A DNA stretch of 64,000 nucleotides from Trileptium ribeirensis (Eukaryota; Nematoda; Enoplea; Enoplida; Thoracostomopsidae), in NCBI GenBank assembly GCA_030248225.1, contig JASANE010001732.1, positions 17,408-81,407 of the forward strand. Reading direction: 5' to 3'. Positions 1-14,000 of the stretch are shown piece by piece. The notes below the pieces were generated by a model, which saw only the letters and a list, made by a program, of their open reading frames with translations, had not been told where the DNA came from and made no database searches. The position numbers were made by a program, and so were the translations under genes. Position 1 is the first letter of the stretch; every line of letters begins with the position of its first letter.

Positions 1-914
1 AATACTGTTCTTATATATGTTGAAATATTGTTCAAGATGCAGGGACAATGCTCGTTTGGCGCACTTTAAGCGAGGGTTCGAAAAGTGCTTTATTGTGCGT
101 GAAATCGATTTTAATGTGCGTAAGCCAACGATATATTCTTAATTACCGTTAAGTCTTTTGTGCATTCAATTCGATTAAAATATGCAATCTCCATACCAAA
201 CACTCAGCTATATAAAATGAAGCATAACCCAATATAATGTCTTGTCGGAAAGACATGGTTTCCTGGTTTTGCATTCTGCTAATTTTGGTTATGTTCAAGC
301 TGAAGGTTGCGACAGCCGGCGGTCCAAACGAGTTTCTATTCTTTTCTGAATATATCTTGTAGCGTTTAACATATATTGGGTATTTTTTGTATAGCTAGTG
401 ACTAAAGATCTCCAATTCTGGTTTTGCTTTTTGTTTTCCTCTTTGCTTTATTTTTACAAGTATTATAAAAGTTCAATTTTTTACGCTAATTGGGAATTCA
501 ATCAGGCAGGCGCTTTAGTATATAAAAATAATGCTATAAACAACGATAGACAAAAATACCAGGATACTATCGAATGTCCTAAAATGGGTATTTTAGCCAT
601 TCATCTCATGGACTCTCTCTGCATTCCCTGATAATTTTGTGATGGCTCATGAACTGAAGCCCCAGCCCCCCCTTTTTGCAAGCAAGTATCAAAGGATTTT
701 GCCAGAACACATGAATAGGTGGCCTATCGTTGAACCGAAGGCTTCGAGATTTAAAAAATTTTCTAATTTAAGTGCTTTTCGGAGAAAAGGGTTAACATAA
801 TAAAATGTACCAGAAATCATGTCAAAATATTTCTGATAGAGGATAAAAGCAAATTTACGTAATACATGAATTTTCTTTGTTGACAACTATTTAGTATTCC
901 AAATAAACTATATG

Positions 915-1110
915 CAAAGGCGTCGCAAGTTCTCCAAATGTGGAGAAGATTTTTATAAAAACTGGAGTTGGCCGATAATTTACGTTCATTTTGTTATAAC
1001 CCCACCAGTTTTATTTTTTTTCACGTTTGTCAGAAAAAAGTGGTTGGAGAAGGCTATCTCCCGCCCCTTCCGCTCTTGCGACGCCCCTGACAATACCTCT
1101 CAACTATCCA
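915..1110 (+). repeat. Dispersed repeat family B, copy 1
   Basis: Shares an ordered series of short blocks with 25835-25995, including TTCATTTTGTTATAACCC, a T-rich TTTGTC stretch and CTCTTGCGAC..CCC. No TIR or poly-A tail was seen, so the class is unknown. Confidence 0.55.
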
Positions 1111-2511
1111 AATATATGTACAGAGATGCACTCAACGGCACGCACCTAAAATTATCTTAAGCCCATACACACATGTAACTCGTGATTAGGAGAAGGCTAA
1201 GAATCAATCGCGATATAACGTTCACATGCTTAAGGAAAACGCTTAAGATTGTTGACCATTTATTATGTAAAGTGTGATCTATACCATCGGAAGCTATCAT
1301 AATTATCCATAGGCACCCGTTTATGATTCTTTCTGATCGAAAGTCATGTTATGACTATGAGGTTTGTACGAGAACCACCATAATGTTATAAGCGGACATA
1401 AGAGTAATTTATTGTTCATTGCCGAAAATTTCCAGTATTATTTGCCGTAGCAGTTTCGACACGACTTTGCACAATTTTGGCCCATCCACCACTTGTTTCG
1501 TTGGCATTCTCCCTCACTTGACCATTTTAAACATTGACTATTTGTATCTTTGCAGCCTGGAAAGGATAAAATTAAAAAGATTTATAACTCTTTGTTTAGT
1601 GTTATAATATATATATTTTAGCATAGCCATTTCGGCAATGTAACCTTTAGGTGCGGACGTGAAACGCATGCTATGCCGTTCTCGATATACTAAGCCTTAG
1701 CCTTAGTCTTAGCTATAAGGTCCCTATATGAGCCATGTACTAAGTTTAAGTCGGGGGCTACCGCCCCCCGAACCCCCACTCTATGCTGTTCTTTTTTCTA
1801 ACGTTATAACGTCAGGCCCCTAAAGGTGACATGGGCAGCTATTTCCATAGCATTACGGAAAGAAATCTGCTTAGAAAAAATAAAAACTTAGCGAAAAAAT
1901 TATATTTATTTTTGAATGGGATATGAAGACATTCAAAATACAGATGTCTATTTCGACAATAACGTTTAATGGATTCACTGAAAATCTCTTAACTGATTCA
2001 AATACCTGTACCGAGATCACAGAATAGCAAGCATTAAGTCAAATGAACACATAAAAGAATTACCTCAATCCCCTGAAGTAAAAAAATCAAATGTTATTAT
2101 CACTGTAATCAAGGTTAATTCGATATATACGGAGAATTTTAAGCAATTTATGCGCAATAGGACCAAACATGTAAACTATATTTTGGCAGTTTTTATTTAA
2201 AAATAAACAGTTTTACAGCACGCTCTACGAGAAAAAATATTCTTCAAATTAGCGTTGGCGTTCAGCTATGCGAAAAATATTTTTATATAAGTATAAATGT
2301 CAAATTTAGTGAGTGGATGGTTTGAAATTTCATCGCTAATTTTAGACACTTTATGGCATCAAAAGCCGAAAACATCGAAGAATCGCTTATATCTTTGCTG
2401 AACCTCTAAGAATAACTGAAGCGAAGATCCAGATAGCCAAGACCTCACAATGTTTGAACAATTCTAAGAATAACACCAAGCAATCCGGGGTTTCCTAGAT
2501 AGCTCCGTAGG

Positions 2512-2575
2512 TATATAAGTTGCAGTCAGGATATCATCGGGGCCTCAGACTCAAAGTGCAGATCTGCTGGTAAGT
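2512..2575 (+). promoter_or_regulatory. TATA box plus leader with strong splice donor
   Basis: TATATAAG near 2512 is followed about 25-60 nt later by CTCAGACTCAAAG and a GTAAGTG donor near 2571. This layout resembles the promoter and leader of an LTR retroelement or a short first exon. No coding sequence follows, and no second LTR copy was found. Confidence 0.35.
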
Positions 2576-2634
2576 GTTCACTTTATTCTTGCGACCAAGC
2601 GGTCTCCTCTATAACTTAAACAATTTTGCGAGAG

Positions 2635-2976
2635 AGCACGTTGGTGCTTCTATACAGCGTTGTTGACTAATTTGCACATTACTGAAAGCACATTGGTGCT
2701 CCATCTGTAATTGAGTATTGAATGCACCTCGGTGCTCCAGTTGTATGCGAGTCGTAGAGCACATCGGTGCTCCAACTGACTACTCTTGAAAGCACATTAG
2801 TACTTCCGCTTACATTATCTTGAGAGCACATTGGTGCTCCAGTGTTCAAGCTTTAGTGAGAGCACATTGGTGCTTCGGCTTGAGAGATTATTCGAGAGCA
2901 CGCTGGTGCTCCACTTCCGAACCTAGCCTCTGTGGAACTCAGCCTGCAGTGTTGTTGCCAGAGTACGCTAGTGCTT
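2635..2976 (+). repeat. Array of nine dyad-symmetric AGCAC-N4-GTGCT motifs
   Basis: The 14-mer AGCACATTGGTGCT or a close variant recurs at 2635, 2687, 2723, 2758, 2791, 2824, 2861, 2897 and about 2962. Spacing is mostly 33-37 nt (one 52 and one 65). AGCAC pairs with GTGCT around a four-base loop, so each copy can form a small hairpin or bind a dimeric protein; the intervening DNA is not conserved. It lies just downstream of the TATA/donor leader. Confidence 0.8.
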
Positions 2977-3002
2977 CGATATTGCCTATACATGTATTCA
3001 AT

Positions 3003-3165
3003 CTAAGGCTAGGATTGGATCTAACGATCCCTCTTCTTAACTAAAACAATACTAATATACGTATACGGCTTTGCAGTGCTTGTTAGTATTAAGTGATTGT
3101 GTGTCACATATATTATATATACATACTACTAAGGATAGGCATTGGATCTTACGATCCCTCTTCGT
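3003..3165 (+). repeat. Pair of about 40-bp direct repeats with a GGATC...GATCC dyad
   Basis: A block containing ATTGGATCTAACGATCCCTC at about 3015 recurs with few changes (ATTGGATCTTACGATCCCTC) at 3141. Each copy holds GGATC-N4-GATCC. It immediately follows the AGCAC hairpin array and probably belongs to the same repeat unit or LTR. Confidence 0.7.
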
Positions 3166-4773
3166 ATCTCAATCAATTAATATAAACTTATACATTTATT
3201 TAGTTTGTAGTGCGTTATGATTCTCTATTGGTAACGTAATAACGAGCGTTATCTTAAGTCCAGAGTGCAACTTCCGAGTTTAACTAAATCTATTCTCACA
3301 CTACGGATTGAGATTACGTTGGCCTTTCATTACATTCGTTTGCCGTTCCTTCTTTGAATACACACGCTTTTAATCAACGCCTAACCCGTTACATCGTTAC
3401 AATATTAAGTCATCATTGATCATCCCAATGCTACCAAAAGAACAGAGCATACTATGGTGCGTTTGTCGAGTAATGTTCGACTACACGTACGTTGTTCCCT
3501 CGCTTTACCCTGTTACTTTAATGAATTGAGCCAGTTTTCCGAGATACTCAGTGGGCTGCGTAAGTCCCTTACAATCATAGAATCAGAGTTCAATAGCTGG
3601 GAATGACTCAAGAGTGCCGAACATCATGCGATGTTCAAAATGCGCAAAACCGTTCGACCACTAAAAAGAGCTAAGGCACCATGACCGGCTATGAAATAAC
3701 GGTTGCGATGACAAGTCGGCTATAAATCTGGTCGACCGTAGTGTGCAGAAAGGTCAAGATCGAACGACTGTGTAGTTTTGACAATGAGACAATTTTTTTT
3801 GCATAACCTAATATTAAACTACCTTAAATCGCAGCATCGGCAAATTTTTATGTGTAACAGAACATCTACAACGCAACCCTCACATGGGCACCGTATAAAC
3901 GTCCAAAAATCAGAAGAATAGGACGCATCTCTATTAGAATATATTTTAATGGATAAAGAAAGAACTTTATTTGATGAACCTATTATAAGCTAGTTGAGCA
4001 TATTAAACCAGCCTAACGCCACTAGTTAAAAAAATTAACATTATTTATATGCTTCGTGACATGAATATACGCATGGATACAAATAATGAACAAACTTAGT
4101 ATATTCCAACCGCAATATATATCAGCTGAAAGTGTATATAATGACACGACATACAAAAGACACTGAAGCGTTTCTTAGTATAAGATCCCAACCAAATAAA
4201 CACATATTAGTGGAACAGCTAAACAGATGCCAAACAGTGGATATGGAGCAGTTAAGCTGCGTGCACAATAAGATGCAACACTCCAGACTCTAGTGTAAAT
4301 AATAAACACGGTCATCGTAACTACATTAGTTTCCGCGGTCTGGCAGTTTGTATTGTTACACAAATTTATGGAGCAGCTGTAACGTCTAGAATATGTTGTT
4401 ACAGTACCTCAATTTTCAGAGTCACTTGTGTGCCGTTGTAATCGTATAAGCTGTAGCATCACCCGAGTGCTACTTTCGTGCACGCATCTTAGTGTAAATG
4501 TTCTATTTTATATTAAATCGGTTTTCTTTATCGATTAAAACTAATCAGTTAAGCTAGAGACAGCGACTTTTATCGGGCAAAAAAAGAATAGGTAACGCCT
4601 CAACGTACAATACATTAAATCATTTCTTAGTGGGATCACAACCGATTATTTAGATATAGTTGCATGAAAGAACAGCTAAAGCGATGTGAAATGGTAGACA
4701 ACCGTTAGTTGCATTTTGAGTAGTTTTCATTTAATTTTAAAATTATTGTCAGCTAAAACACAGTCACCGATCC

Positions 4774-5024
4774 TTAGCAGATGTTATTTTGAACGTTAGT
4801 AGTTATTGTGAAAGAATATTGGCAATTTATGTCACACATGCATGCTTTAAACAGTTCACCCTGTATTTCCTGAGCTCCACAAAGCAATTCCAGTTCCCGT
4901 TCGCTTCTTGTGCAAACGTCGCAGGTTTTTTTGCAATTTGACTCCATCCATAGCTGCATTGACGATTCCGTACATTCGCCATTCCGTCTCCGTTGTTCAC
5001 ACTGTGTGTCTCGGTCGATGCAGC
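4774..5024 (-). CDS. Tyrosinase exon 6: second ShKT domain and C-terminus
   Basis: Acceptor ATTTAAAG, phase 1. Encodes a six-cysteine ShKT module (from CIDRDTQCEQRRRNGEC to CKKTCDVC), then about 45 residues with three more Cys before TAA at 4774-4776. ShKT domains are small disulfide folds found on many secreted invertebrate enzymes; nothing here suggests a toxin. The tail after the domain may be true 3' coding sequence or may hide an unrecognised splice site. Confidence 0.8.
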
Positions 5025-8000
5025 CTTTAAATAATAAAAAGCAGAGTATACTCTTACGTGGTCCTGTCGTGTTTAACGACATGCAGACTCAAGGGATCCG
5101 TAGAAGATAGCTAATGCACGAAGCATTTACATAAAGTCTTGTAGAACTTAACATAATTATCTTTCAAGTCCTAGGTGTTTACTACGATGTAAAGCTGCAG
5201 GTAAGATTTGAAAATACATTGTTGAAAGGCAGCGATGATAGCGAGCGCGGTTTAATCAAAAAAGCATTCAATTGGGCAAAAAGTTCTTGTTATCCATGTG
5301 TGGATTTAAAGTTATTACATTGATAGATTTCTGCAAATTTTCTTTCCATCCACGCATAATCGACTGTAATTGAGTGTTCGTACTAAAAATGATTTTATAT
5401 TGAAATTGTCACAAAACAAACACAAGTTAGAGACTTTCCGGTTTCGGTCATTTAAGTCTTCAAAAATTTAGGTTATAACACTTGCGACAGGTATTGCATC
5501 AAAACATAAGACAATCTTCTGATTGGCAGCTGCAACTTTGCTTTTATATATTTCTTGTCGGAGCAGTTGTGTTATAGCTATGAACAAGAAAACCTAATTT
5601 ATAATATTTTGACAAAATTTATCGGTTATTAGGGACGAACGTCGCTCTTATACTGTTATTTTATCCATTAAACAAGTTGGTTTCGTTGTTATAAACCTAT
5701 ATTTGGTATTTTGTAAAAGCTTTGTGGAGCAGAACAATTGGCTAAACATGCTAAATTTTGGAACAAAAATTATTTAAAGTTTATGAATTATTCAACTTTT
5801 ACCGAGCGGGCTAAACTGGGTCTATAGGATTTTGAAGTTCTGGTGAATAGCAGACCATAAAAGCTGTAACCGTATTTGCGCGGTATCGGTCAAATAGGTT
5901 AAAGGCGACGGGCTTGCAACGTGAAGGAATGACGTTACAACTAATAATTACAATGAAACTTGAGATTTGTAAGTTTCAAAACATTTTCCCAGTTTTTCCT
6001 CGTTGAAAGAAGAAATAAATGGTCATATGGCTTTGGCATGCGCAGAAATAGTTTCAAACTTGACACCCACTTTTGCTAGTGAATCCTAATATGGATTCTC
6101 AATAGATAAAAATAGATAAAAATGGATAAAACATAACATGGTTTCTTCTCATCAAACCTTAATTTGGCACTTGATATAACGAAGCTGAGCGCAAATTAAC
6201 CACTCTTGTCGTGTGTCCTCTTGTTGATTGGGTAAGCAGTATATTTCTTAGCAGGAAAATTATATCAGCATATCAGCACAGCCGTTCTCACACCGCGCAT
6301 CACCCGTGGAGGATGACGGAAATGGAACTACACGTGTATTTACGCCAGGTGCGTTTAAGATCTGCCCACCTAGCAAATCAAGTGCACACATCGTTGGAGA
6401 TGATTTTGACTACGCCCCTGTTCTCAGCACATAAACTCTAAACCTATGAGTCAGAATTTGAGTCAGCCGGGCGATACTTTTGAGTCTCAGAAAAAATACC
6501 TGAATTTTGGTTCAGGCTGAGCTAAAAATTGTTCCGCCCAGCGTGTGTGCATAACCATGAGTCAGTATGAGACAGAATTGACTCAGTCTGAGTGAGACAT
6601 GATTCACACTGAGCCTTTAACGCAGCGAGTTGACGACAAACTGGATCCTCTGAGACAAATTTGACTCAGCCTTTTTACTGTGTAGTAAATGTTTAACGGT
6701 GATTGCTTACGGAAATACATGTGCACCGCTGTAATAATTACACCAAATATATTGTCGAGCGGTTAAAACACCGCGCCTCTTTTATTACATGTAAAATATC
6801 GTGATACTGCAACGCACAGAGTTTTGTAACGCTTTCATTCAAGTACGTTCGTACTTTCGGCATTGTGAATGTAACATTAGTACAGTTTAGTAAACGCATT
6901 ACTTCTTCAGAGCCTAACAAATACTATAATGTGCCCTCAACATTACGATTAAAGAACAAAGGATAACTAATATATAGAGAATTTGTTTTAGGCGAAACAG
7001 AAGTCCAACTGAGATTGTAACTTCTAAATTTGTGTATGTGCCACATTTCCGAGCATAGTGCCAGCTATTAATTACTAGAAATAGAACAGAATATGGAAAG
7101 ATTGTTGCCATCGTGTACAACCACCTTTTCAAACTGTGCTAAGTGAATAAATAGCTGCTTATCTCTAAATCTAAAAATGCATAACCATACCAAGATTACT
7201 GTGAGCAGCACGATCTGGCAAACATCTGTCGTCACAATCAAGAGCGCAGCTTTTGATCATATAATCACGATTTCGATTGCATTCGCCGACCCTTGACCAT
7301 ACCGAACAGCACCGATGATGATTAACGCAAGCTGAAAATTATTATACATATATTTAAATCTTTAATTCCTGCAAGTGTTCGAAAACAACCAATTACGTTT
7401 CGAAGCGTCGTACTAACTAAAATAGCCGAGTATCGTTGTTCGCTCTTTTTGGGAGCAGCCTTAAGGATCCGAGCAAAACTACAAAATAATTTATAGGTTA
7501 GTGGAATGTGACATTCATCCAAGCGTTGGGAGTTCGATACCTCGTGACCTCCTATAATTGTTCATGGGTACTCGAAGTTTAAACTGATTTAAGTCGCAAA
7601 GGCAGGCAGGCAACTACATGGGGTCAATCGGACGCTCGGCCCCCTGCTCCAGCGTCAGCCCCTCGATACGATGAACAAGATCTGTCAAACTGAAATCGTT
7701 ATTCACATTACAAAATTTAAGACTGAAAAAAATTAACACGTAATGTAAATCCAGCTGAACTTGTACTATAGTTCATTTATTCTTTATGGCAAAGCCGACG
7801 CAATTAGGCTAAAACTGCTCATAATGTTTATGAACACATACATGGTGCTTTAATGTATCCTTTGTTGCCGCCTGTCCTAATCGGCGAAACCGTTGTGGTA
7901 ACTTCTTGGATCCATCGTTTGACGGTCGATCGAACCGGAGCTATATCACTTGTTGTCCAAATTAATGTTGTTGTTGTTGTAGGTCTTGGCGTTGTTCCCG

Positions 8001-11000
8001 TCGTGCTGACATCCGGGCGAGTGATAGGCGCTTCTGTACGACGATTGTTTCCTTCATTTGTTGGCACACAACGGCCATTCTGACATGTCGACTTGTAGCA
8101 TATATCCGTTCCTTCGAATCCGGTACAGTTGGACCAAACTAACTGCTTCGCAAGACATGCACTTTGTTTTGTAAATTGGCCAACCGTCTGTCTACCACTA
8201 ACTTTTGGATTACAAAACATAAAATCCGATTGGCGACACTGTGAACATCGTGTAGCTTGAGCCTTGTAGCGGTAAAATTTGTCAGTATATCGATTTGAGA
8301 GGCCATCACGAACGATTTTTTCGAACGGAGCAAGCGGTTGATCGGGTTTCGATTGTTTGAAGAACTCTTCTGCGCAATATGGTCCTGCACTAGTTGGATA
8401 ATCTGCTTCGCGTTGCGCTCTATAAACGTGAAATTCTATGTAATTGCTGCATTAAATGCTGGGCAATATTTTGTAGTATTAAAACTTTCAATTTTTATAG
8501 TGATTCTGAAAATATACTACCTGCTAAATACTGTGGGTGAAACTATTTCTAATATATATATATGGCTGATAATGATGTAGTGAACGATACATTGCCTGTA
8601 ACTGTGATACGGTTAGTTTGCTGCGCGCTCCGTTTTTGAAATCTTCCCAGTATATAAATTTGCTCTAAATACAAAGTTTGTTGTATAATTAGATCATGAA
8701 TTAGATGCCATGATCTTGATAGCAAATAAAATTTGTCTATGTAAGGTGGATCATTTAAATTTATGCTAATCATTTTGTCAAAAATAGTACAAAATTCACA
8801 TTTGAAGCGACCTGGTTTTTACACGAGGACATTCAAGGTACCATGAAGCTTCTTCCCAGTTCCATGTTTTCTGACATTTCTGTTCCATAAATCTTGTCTA
8901 GTATTTAATTTGACTGAAGAAAAATCTTACCGATCTACGCAACTTGTGCACTTACCTTGTTTGTTTGTGGCTTCGCCACTCTTCCCAAATATAGTCGATA
9001 AAAGAGTGTAAAAGATAGAAAATGGGATCGTTTGGAGAAATAGCAGTCGGAGTCATATGTCCACCCACCCAAAGATGGTTTAAACCATGAACGCTTTCAA
9101 AATAGCTGTCGTAACAATAGGTTAGACCGCTAAAATTTGTAGCCGTCGAGTAAATTGTTTCCAGATCCCTAGGACTCATCGGCTTAATAACGCCGTCGTT
9201 GAACCGGGCAACGTTTCGGAATAATTTTAAATCTGGTGAGATCGAAGTTGCTTCATCAGACGGGAAGACTGACCAGTTGCCGCATGGTCCTTCGATTACC
9301 GGTCCAACCGCTGTCCCCATGAATTCGGGTGACCACAGTATTGAGTTCCGTGGATCTGGCAAGTCATACTCCAATGTTGTGTCCCAATACGGTAATGACA
9401 CTGTGGGATCTACCAAACGTAGAGCTATTTCGAACCTTAAAGGAAAATATTATTAATTCTATGCAATTTCCAGTTATTACATCCGTTAATATGAAATATG
9501 CATGGCTGGTGTTTGATATCCCTAATAATCTCATAAATACAAAGAAGGCTAGGTTTAGCAGTTAAGTAGACTACAGAAATTAAAGATACACTTTGAAATG
9601 AAGTTACAGCTATACCGTAATTTTTACTAGCTGTCTATCAGTGACACACCCAGACTGGCTGAGATATAAATCTTTCCATAATAAACAACAAAGTCATATA
9701 CTCTACTAAGTCGTTGCGTAAACGTTTGTTTTATCAACAGGATACTCAACATACTAGGCGCCCCAACTAGCGAGATCCCACCTACCCTCGATACTCTTGA
9801 AAATATTTAATTATTTTTATAATGTAAATTACCGAAAAGGTAAGTATCAAGACGTGGATCAATAAATTTGTATGCCTATGCAGAAGAAACAAGTACTTGA
9901 TGAGATCCAGGAAATTTAAGCATGAAAAGATGGTTGCTCGGTCTCGGGTTGCCGCGAAGGATGTAAAAGCAAAGGCTTTTATACCCCAATATGAAAAAAC
10001 AACACCTGAATCGGTACCGGAGTTATAGACGTTAATATGAAAGTGAAATTAACAAGCTTTATAACGTAAAACAGTAAAAATAGCGTTTTTCAGTAAAACA
10101 ACAGGTCAAGATGTTGAGCTAAGAATCTAAGTCTCAAACCTACACAAGTTCGCGTCTAGAGAAAATATTGAGTCTTCATCAACATCGATCCGATCGGCCA
10201 TGGTTGAATAATGAGTGTCAACGGATTTATCGTAATTAAATATTGTAAAGCTCAACAAACACCAGCAATGAAATCATATTTAAATGACACAAGGCCAATT
10301 ATTTACAGCCAATGGCCCTTTGCTGAGAAAGCCAATAGAGCACAGCGGTGTTGTTTTTTGTCAAAACTAGGAATTGAATAATGCAAAAATAGAATCTCGC
10401 GTTCAGAATTCGGCCATCGTCAGTCGCAGTTTTAACAAATTTGAACAGGAAAACTGTGATGTACGAACGCAGCTGACGTATATAATATGTATATTTGACG
10501 GTTTCAACGTTTATGTGTGTTCAGAAAAGTAAAAGCACATGGTAATAGCTTGAACTATCTTTGTACACGGACTCACTTTGTTGTTAATAAACGCATCAAA
10601 ATACCATGTATGTTTCGTACATTCGTTAGCTAGGTCAGTAGCGTGATGCTATCAAATGTTCGCCATCCGGAAACGCAACGAATATGTGTTTCCACTGAAT
10701 GCGACAGTAAATTGCAATATTAGCTCGTGAAATCTCTGCCGTGAACAACACATACCTCTTTCGTTTCTGTATGGCGTACATTAGACAAAACCGTAATTTA
10801 TGCGCTGTCATAGATTTTATCTCTGATAAAATACAGAGGAACAAGCTATGTTTACTCACATAAAGTGCACGCAAACATGTATCTGCGATATCAAACTTTG
10901 TCTAGTACCTTTTAAAATTTCGAGAAATTTCGAAAAACTTAAATTGACAAGTTACATTACATTGTTAGGTCAGCGTATTTTACCGCATTCCACTGTTTTA

Positions 11001-14000
11001 TCTTTTACTTAAAACAATTTTAAAAATACTCTAATATTCACTAGGTCAGCGCTGTATGTATCTTTAAACACTTAAGGTGAAAATTTTTCTTTTAATTAAA
11101 AAATCTGCTGTGTTACAAGCTGTCTTGATGCTTCAACTGTGTGTATATTGCAATCTTAAGCAAACAATACAAAATATAAATTCAAAAAGTCTATTTTATT
11201 ACAAATTGCAAGATCGCATGTTGCTGCGAAATAAAAATTTTGTCCCTGTGGACAATCACGGATAATTATTTTTCCAGTTTTATAAAACGTAAGTTATGTA
11301 GCGGATGCATTTGAGACCTTCTTTTGCGACAATATTTTCCACTGCTATATAAAACGATCTGCTCTATAAAAGTGAAAATTTGCTCCAAGGACCATCGGTT
11401 ATAATTAATTGAACTTAGCCGAGCATTGAGAATGAGGTTATATGCACGACCCGAGCCCAATCTGGTTTTCGAAAAGGCTTGTTCAGGTCTCATTGTCAGG
11501 ATATAATTAACATTAACACTACTGCTTTGAGTGTTTAATACACTATCTCATTTTGTATTCAAATTTCTAAATAAGGGTTTGTTTGTTTCGAACTTTTGTG
11601 ATTCATGGTGTCGATGCAAGGGCAAGGTTTTTGAGTTGAATGACCTGATGTCTACATTTTGGGCAAACCAGCCGAGCCGAAAAATTTGTTTAACCAAAAC
11701 CAAATGAGCGAAATTTGCCGCAGAACTCGGGTAAATTTGATTAGCCCATACTACAATAACTCAAAACAAGGCTGGCCATTTTTCAAAATTTTCATCAATG
11801 CTCTTCTGCAATGAATTTAAAAATCTGAAAATAGTGAATTTAGAACCCCATTTCACAAGATAAGCAGCTTTCTTTGTAAAAGCTACTTACAAAGCAATTA
11901 ATGCTTATAAAATAGTGCAAGATTTTTGAAAACAAAAGTCATGAATAATTTTGGACGAATTTCGCGAACTCAAAATTCAAAAATGTATAAAGCACTCGGC
12001 ACGTACTTTTGTTGACCTATTACATTTGTATAACCATTACAAGCAACCGATTTCTCTGATTTTGACTTCATTCGACTCAGCTCGTCAATGATGGTCAAAT
12101 GATATATAAAATTACACATTTATCGATTTTTTTATTTGGGATGTCGAGGGGGACCTTAGTGGCCCATGAATGGAACAATATTTTTCTTAAATGTGGCCGA
12201 AATCCATGTTTTCTGTCCGGTTGGGCTGAGTCAAATTATATTGAAATTATCGCTGTATTTTCAAAATTGAGTAATTTCGGCTGTGGGGAGTTAACCGAAA
12301 AGACTCAAATCTAAAGATGAGGCTTGATGAATGACAAAATATAAAACCATATAAATAAGAAATGTCGTAAAAAGCAATAAAAACGTGTCCCGCGGCGAAA
12401 AGACATGACTCTTTTATGACAAAAAATGTTTCAATAATTAAAGAATAGAGCTCGTTATGATAACCTAATAAGTCTTAACGCTATGACATCCTATGGCTAT
12501 ATTTTGACAATAAAGTTCAAAAATTTAAAAAATCTATAAGGGAGTAACTTGCTATAATTTCCGCATAAAGCCCCAACGGTCATCAGTGGAACCTCTTATT
12601 GAACAATTATCAAAATATAGCCATTCGGCAATTGCATCTTGTCTAAAACACGCAGAAGCAACCCCTTTTTTGTTTTTCGAGTAAGGCTCCGGTTCTGGAA
12701 TTATGGGTTTTGAGGTATGGCACCCTCGTGGTTCCTCCACCCAAAATTCGAAAATTCGTTCTGACGTCCAGGGCGTCTAAAAGGTTTCACTTGGGGGTTT
12801 TCGGGCAGGGGAATCTCATTGCCGATGTTAGTTTTGTGCTAACTGTGCGGTATTGTGTGATATCCATATATAGCATATGACGTATGCTATCGAGAGTTGA
12901 TTGGCTGTGCACGCCAAAAGCGTAGGTGTAACGATCTTTCACTATGCTCTGCAATCTCGATAGAGTTACTAGTTTGTAGGGAAATGCTTAATGCTTACGG
13001 CGCCCACGCCCAAAACAACAAATGAAAAACTAAACCCATCATAGTACAGTCTTGAACAAGGTGTTGGGCAAAATAATATGTATATATAAATATAACAAGA
13101 AAAGTAGGATCATACAGGGTTGCCGTACGCCACTACAAAGTGAGGGGCAGGTGGTCAACCGGAAAATAGGGAAGCCGGCAAGCCCGATTCTCGGAAACTG
13201 AGGCCCCACGTGCTGCGCCTCTAGGATGATGTCAAGTTTTCCTCTCTAACAGGTGGCGGAAGCTTGACATGAGTATCATAGGACCAAAATTTAGATGTAT
13301 AATTTTGATCCCAGGCTAGGCTTAGGCTTATACGGACAAACCATTATACGATCACCCCAGGGGTAAAACTTGACATAATTCAAAATGTATTCATGCATGT
13401 CGGATTTATATTAAGTAAAAAGCGCACAATTCAGATGGCGAATTTATTAATTTTTGCGTCAGGAATAATTATTGAACCAAAATTGATTAATAGTAACGTA
13501 GCATCATACGTGTTATAAAATTTACAAATATGCGGCTGGAGATAACCTCAAAATAGTCAATGCCCTTATATATGTGGATGGCAGCAACCAATATCCGAGG
13601 TAGCCAGGGCGCACTGAGCCCCACCTTTCCAACATCCGTGGCATAAAGATTAATTTCTCACTTTCAATTTCGTTTTGAATTTTGGCTCTTAAAAACTGCT
13701 CAAAAACTTTACAAATTACTCATATTTTTAATATTGGCTAACGGGAATTTAAACATTTGACCATAAAAATAATTATAAGATTTAGTCATAAAGGTTTCTC
13801 GAAGATACTTGAAGTATTTTAACGCTGTTGTGCTTATTAGCTGTTTCAAATCATCGGTGTTTATTAATACCAAACTACATATACACAACTCTAAAACGTG
13901 GACGTATTGCCACTCCATGCTCAAAGGTTATTCCGAGATTTCAAATTGAGTTTACTGAACCCCTTCAGAGGATCTGAGCATCTTTGTGTTTTGGCAATAG

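Noticed and set aside
2635..2976. CRISPR array
   Set aside because: Regularly spaced short palindromes, but the repeats are only 14 bp, spacing is uneven, no cas genes are present and the window is clearly animal DNA.
8139..8390. Independent 83-codon minus-strand open frame
   Set aside because: Lies out of frame across tyrosinase exon 4; the in-frame translation matches the tyrosinase family.
13310..13330. Interstitial nematode telomere repeat (TTAGGC)
   Set aside because: Fewer than two units; expected by chance.
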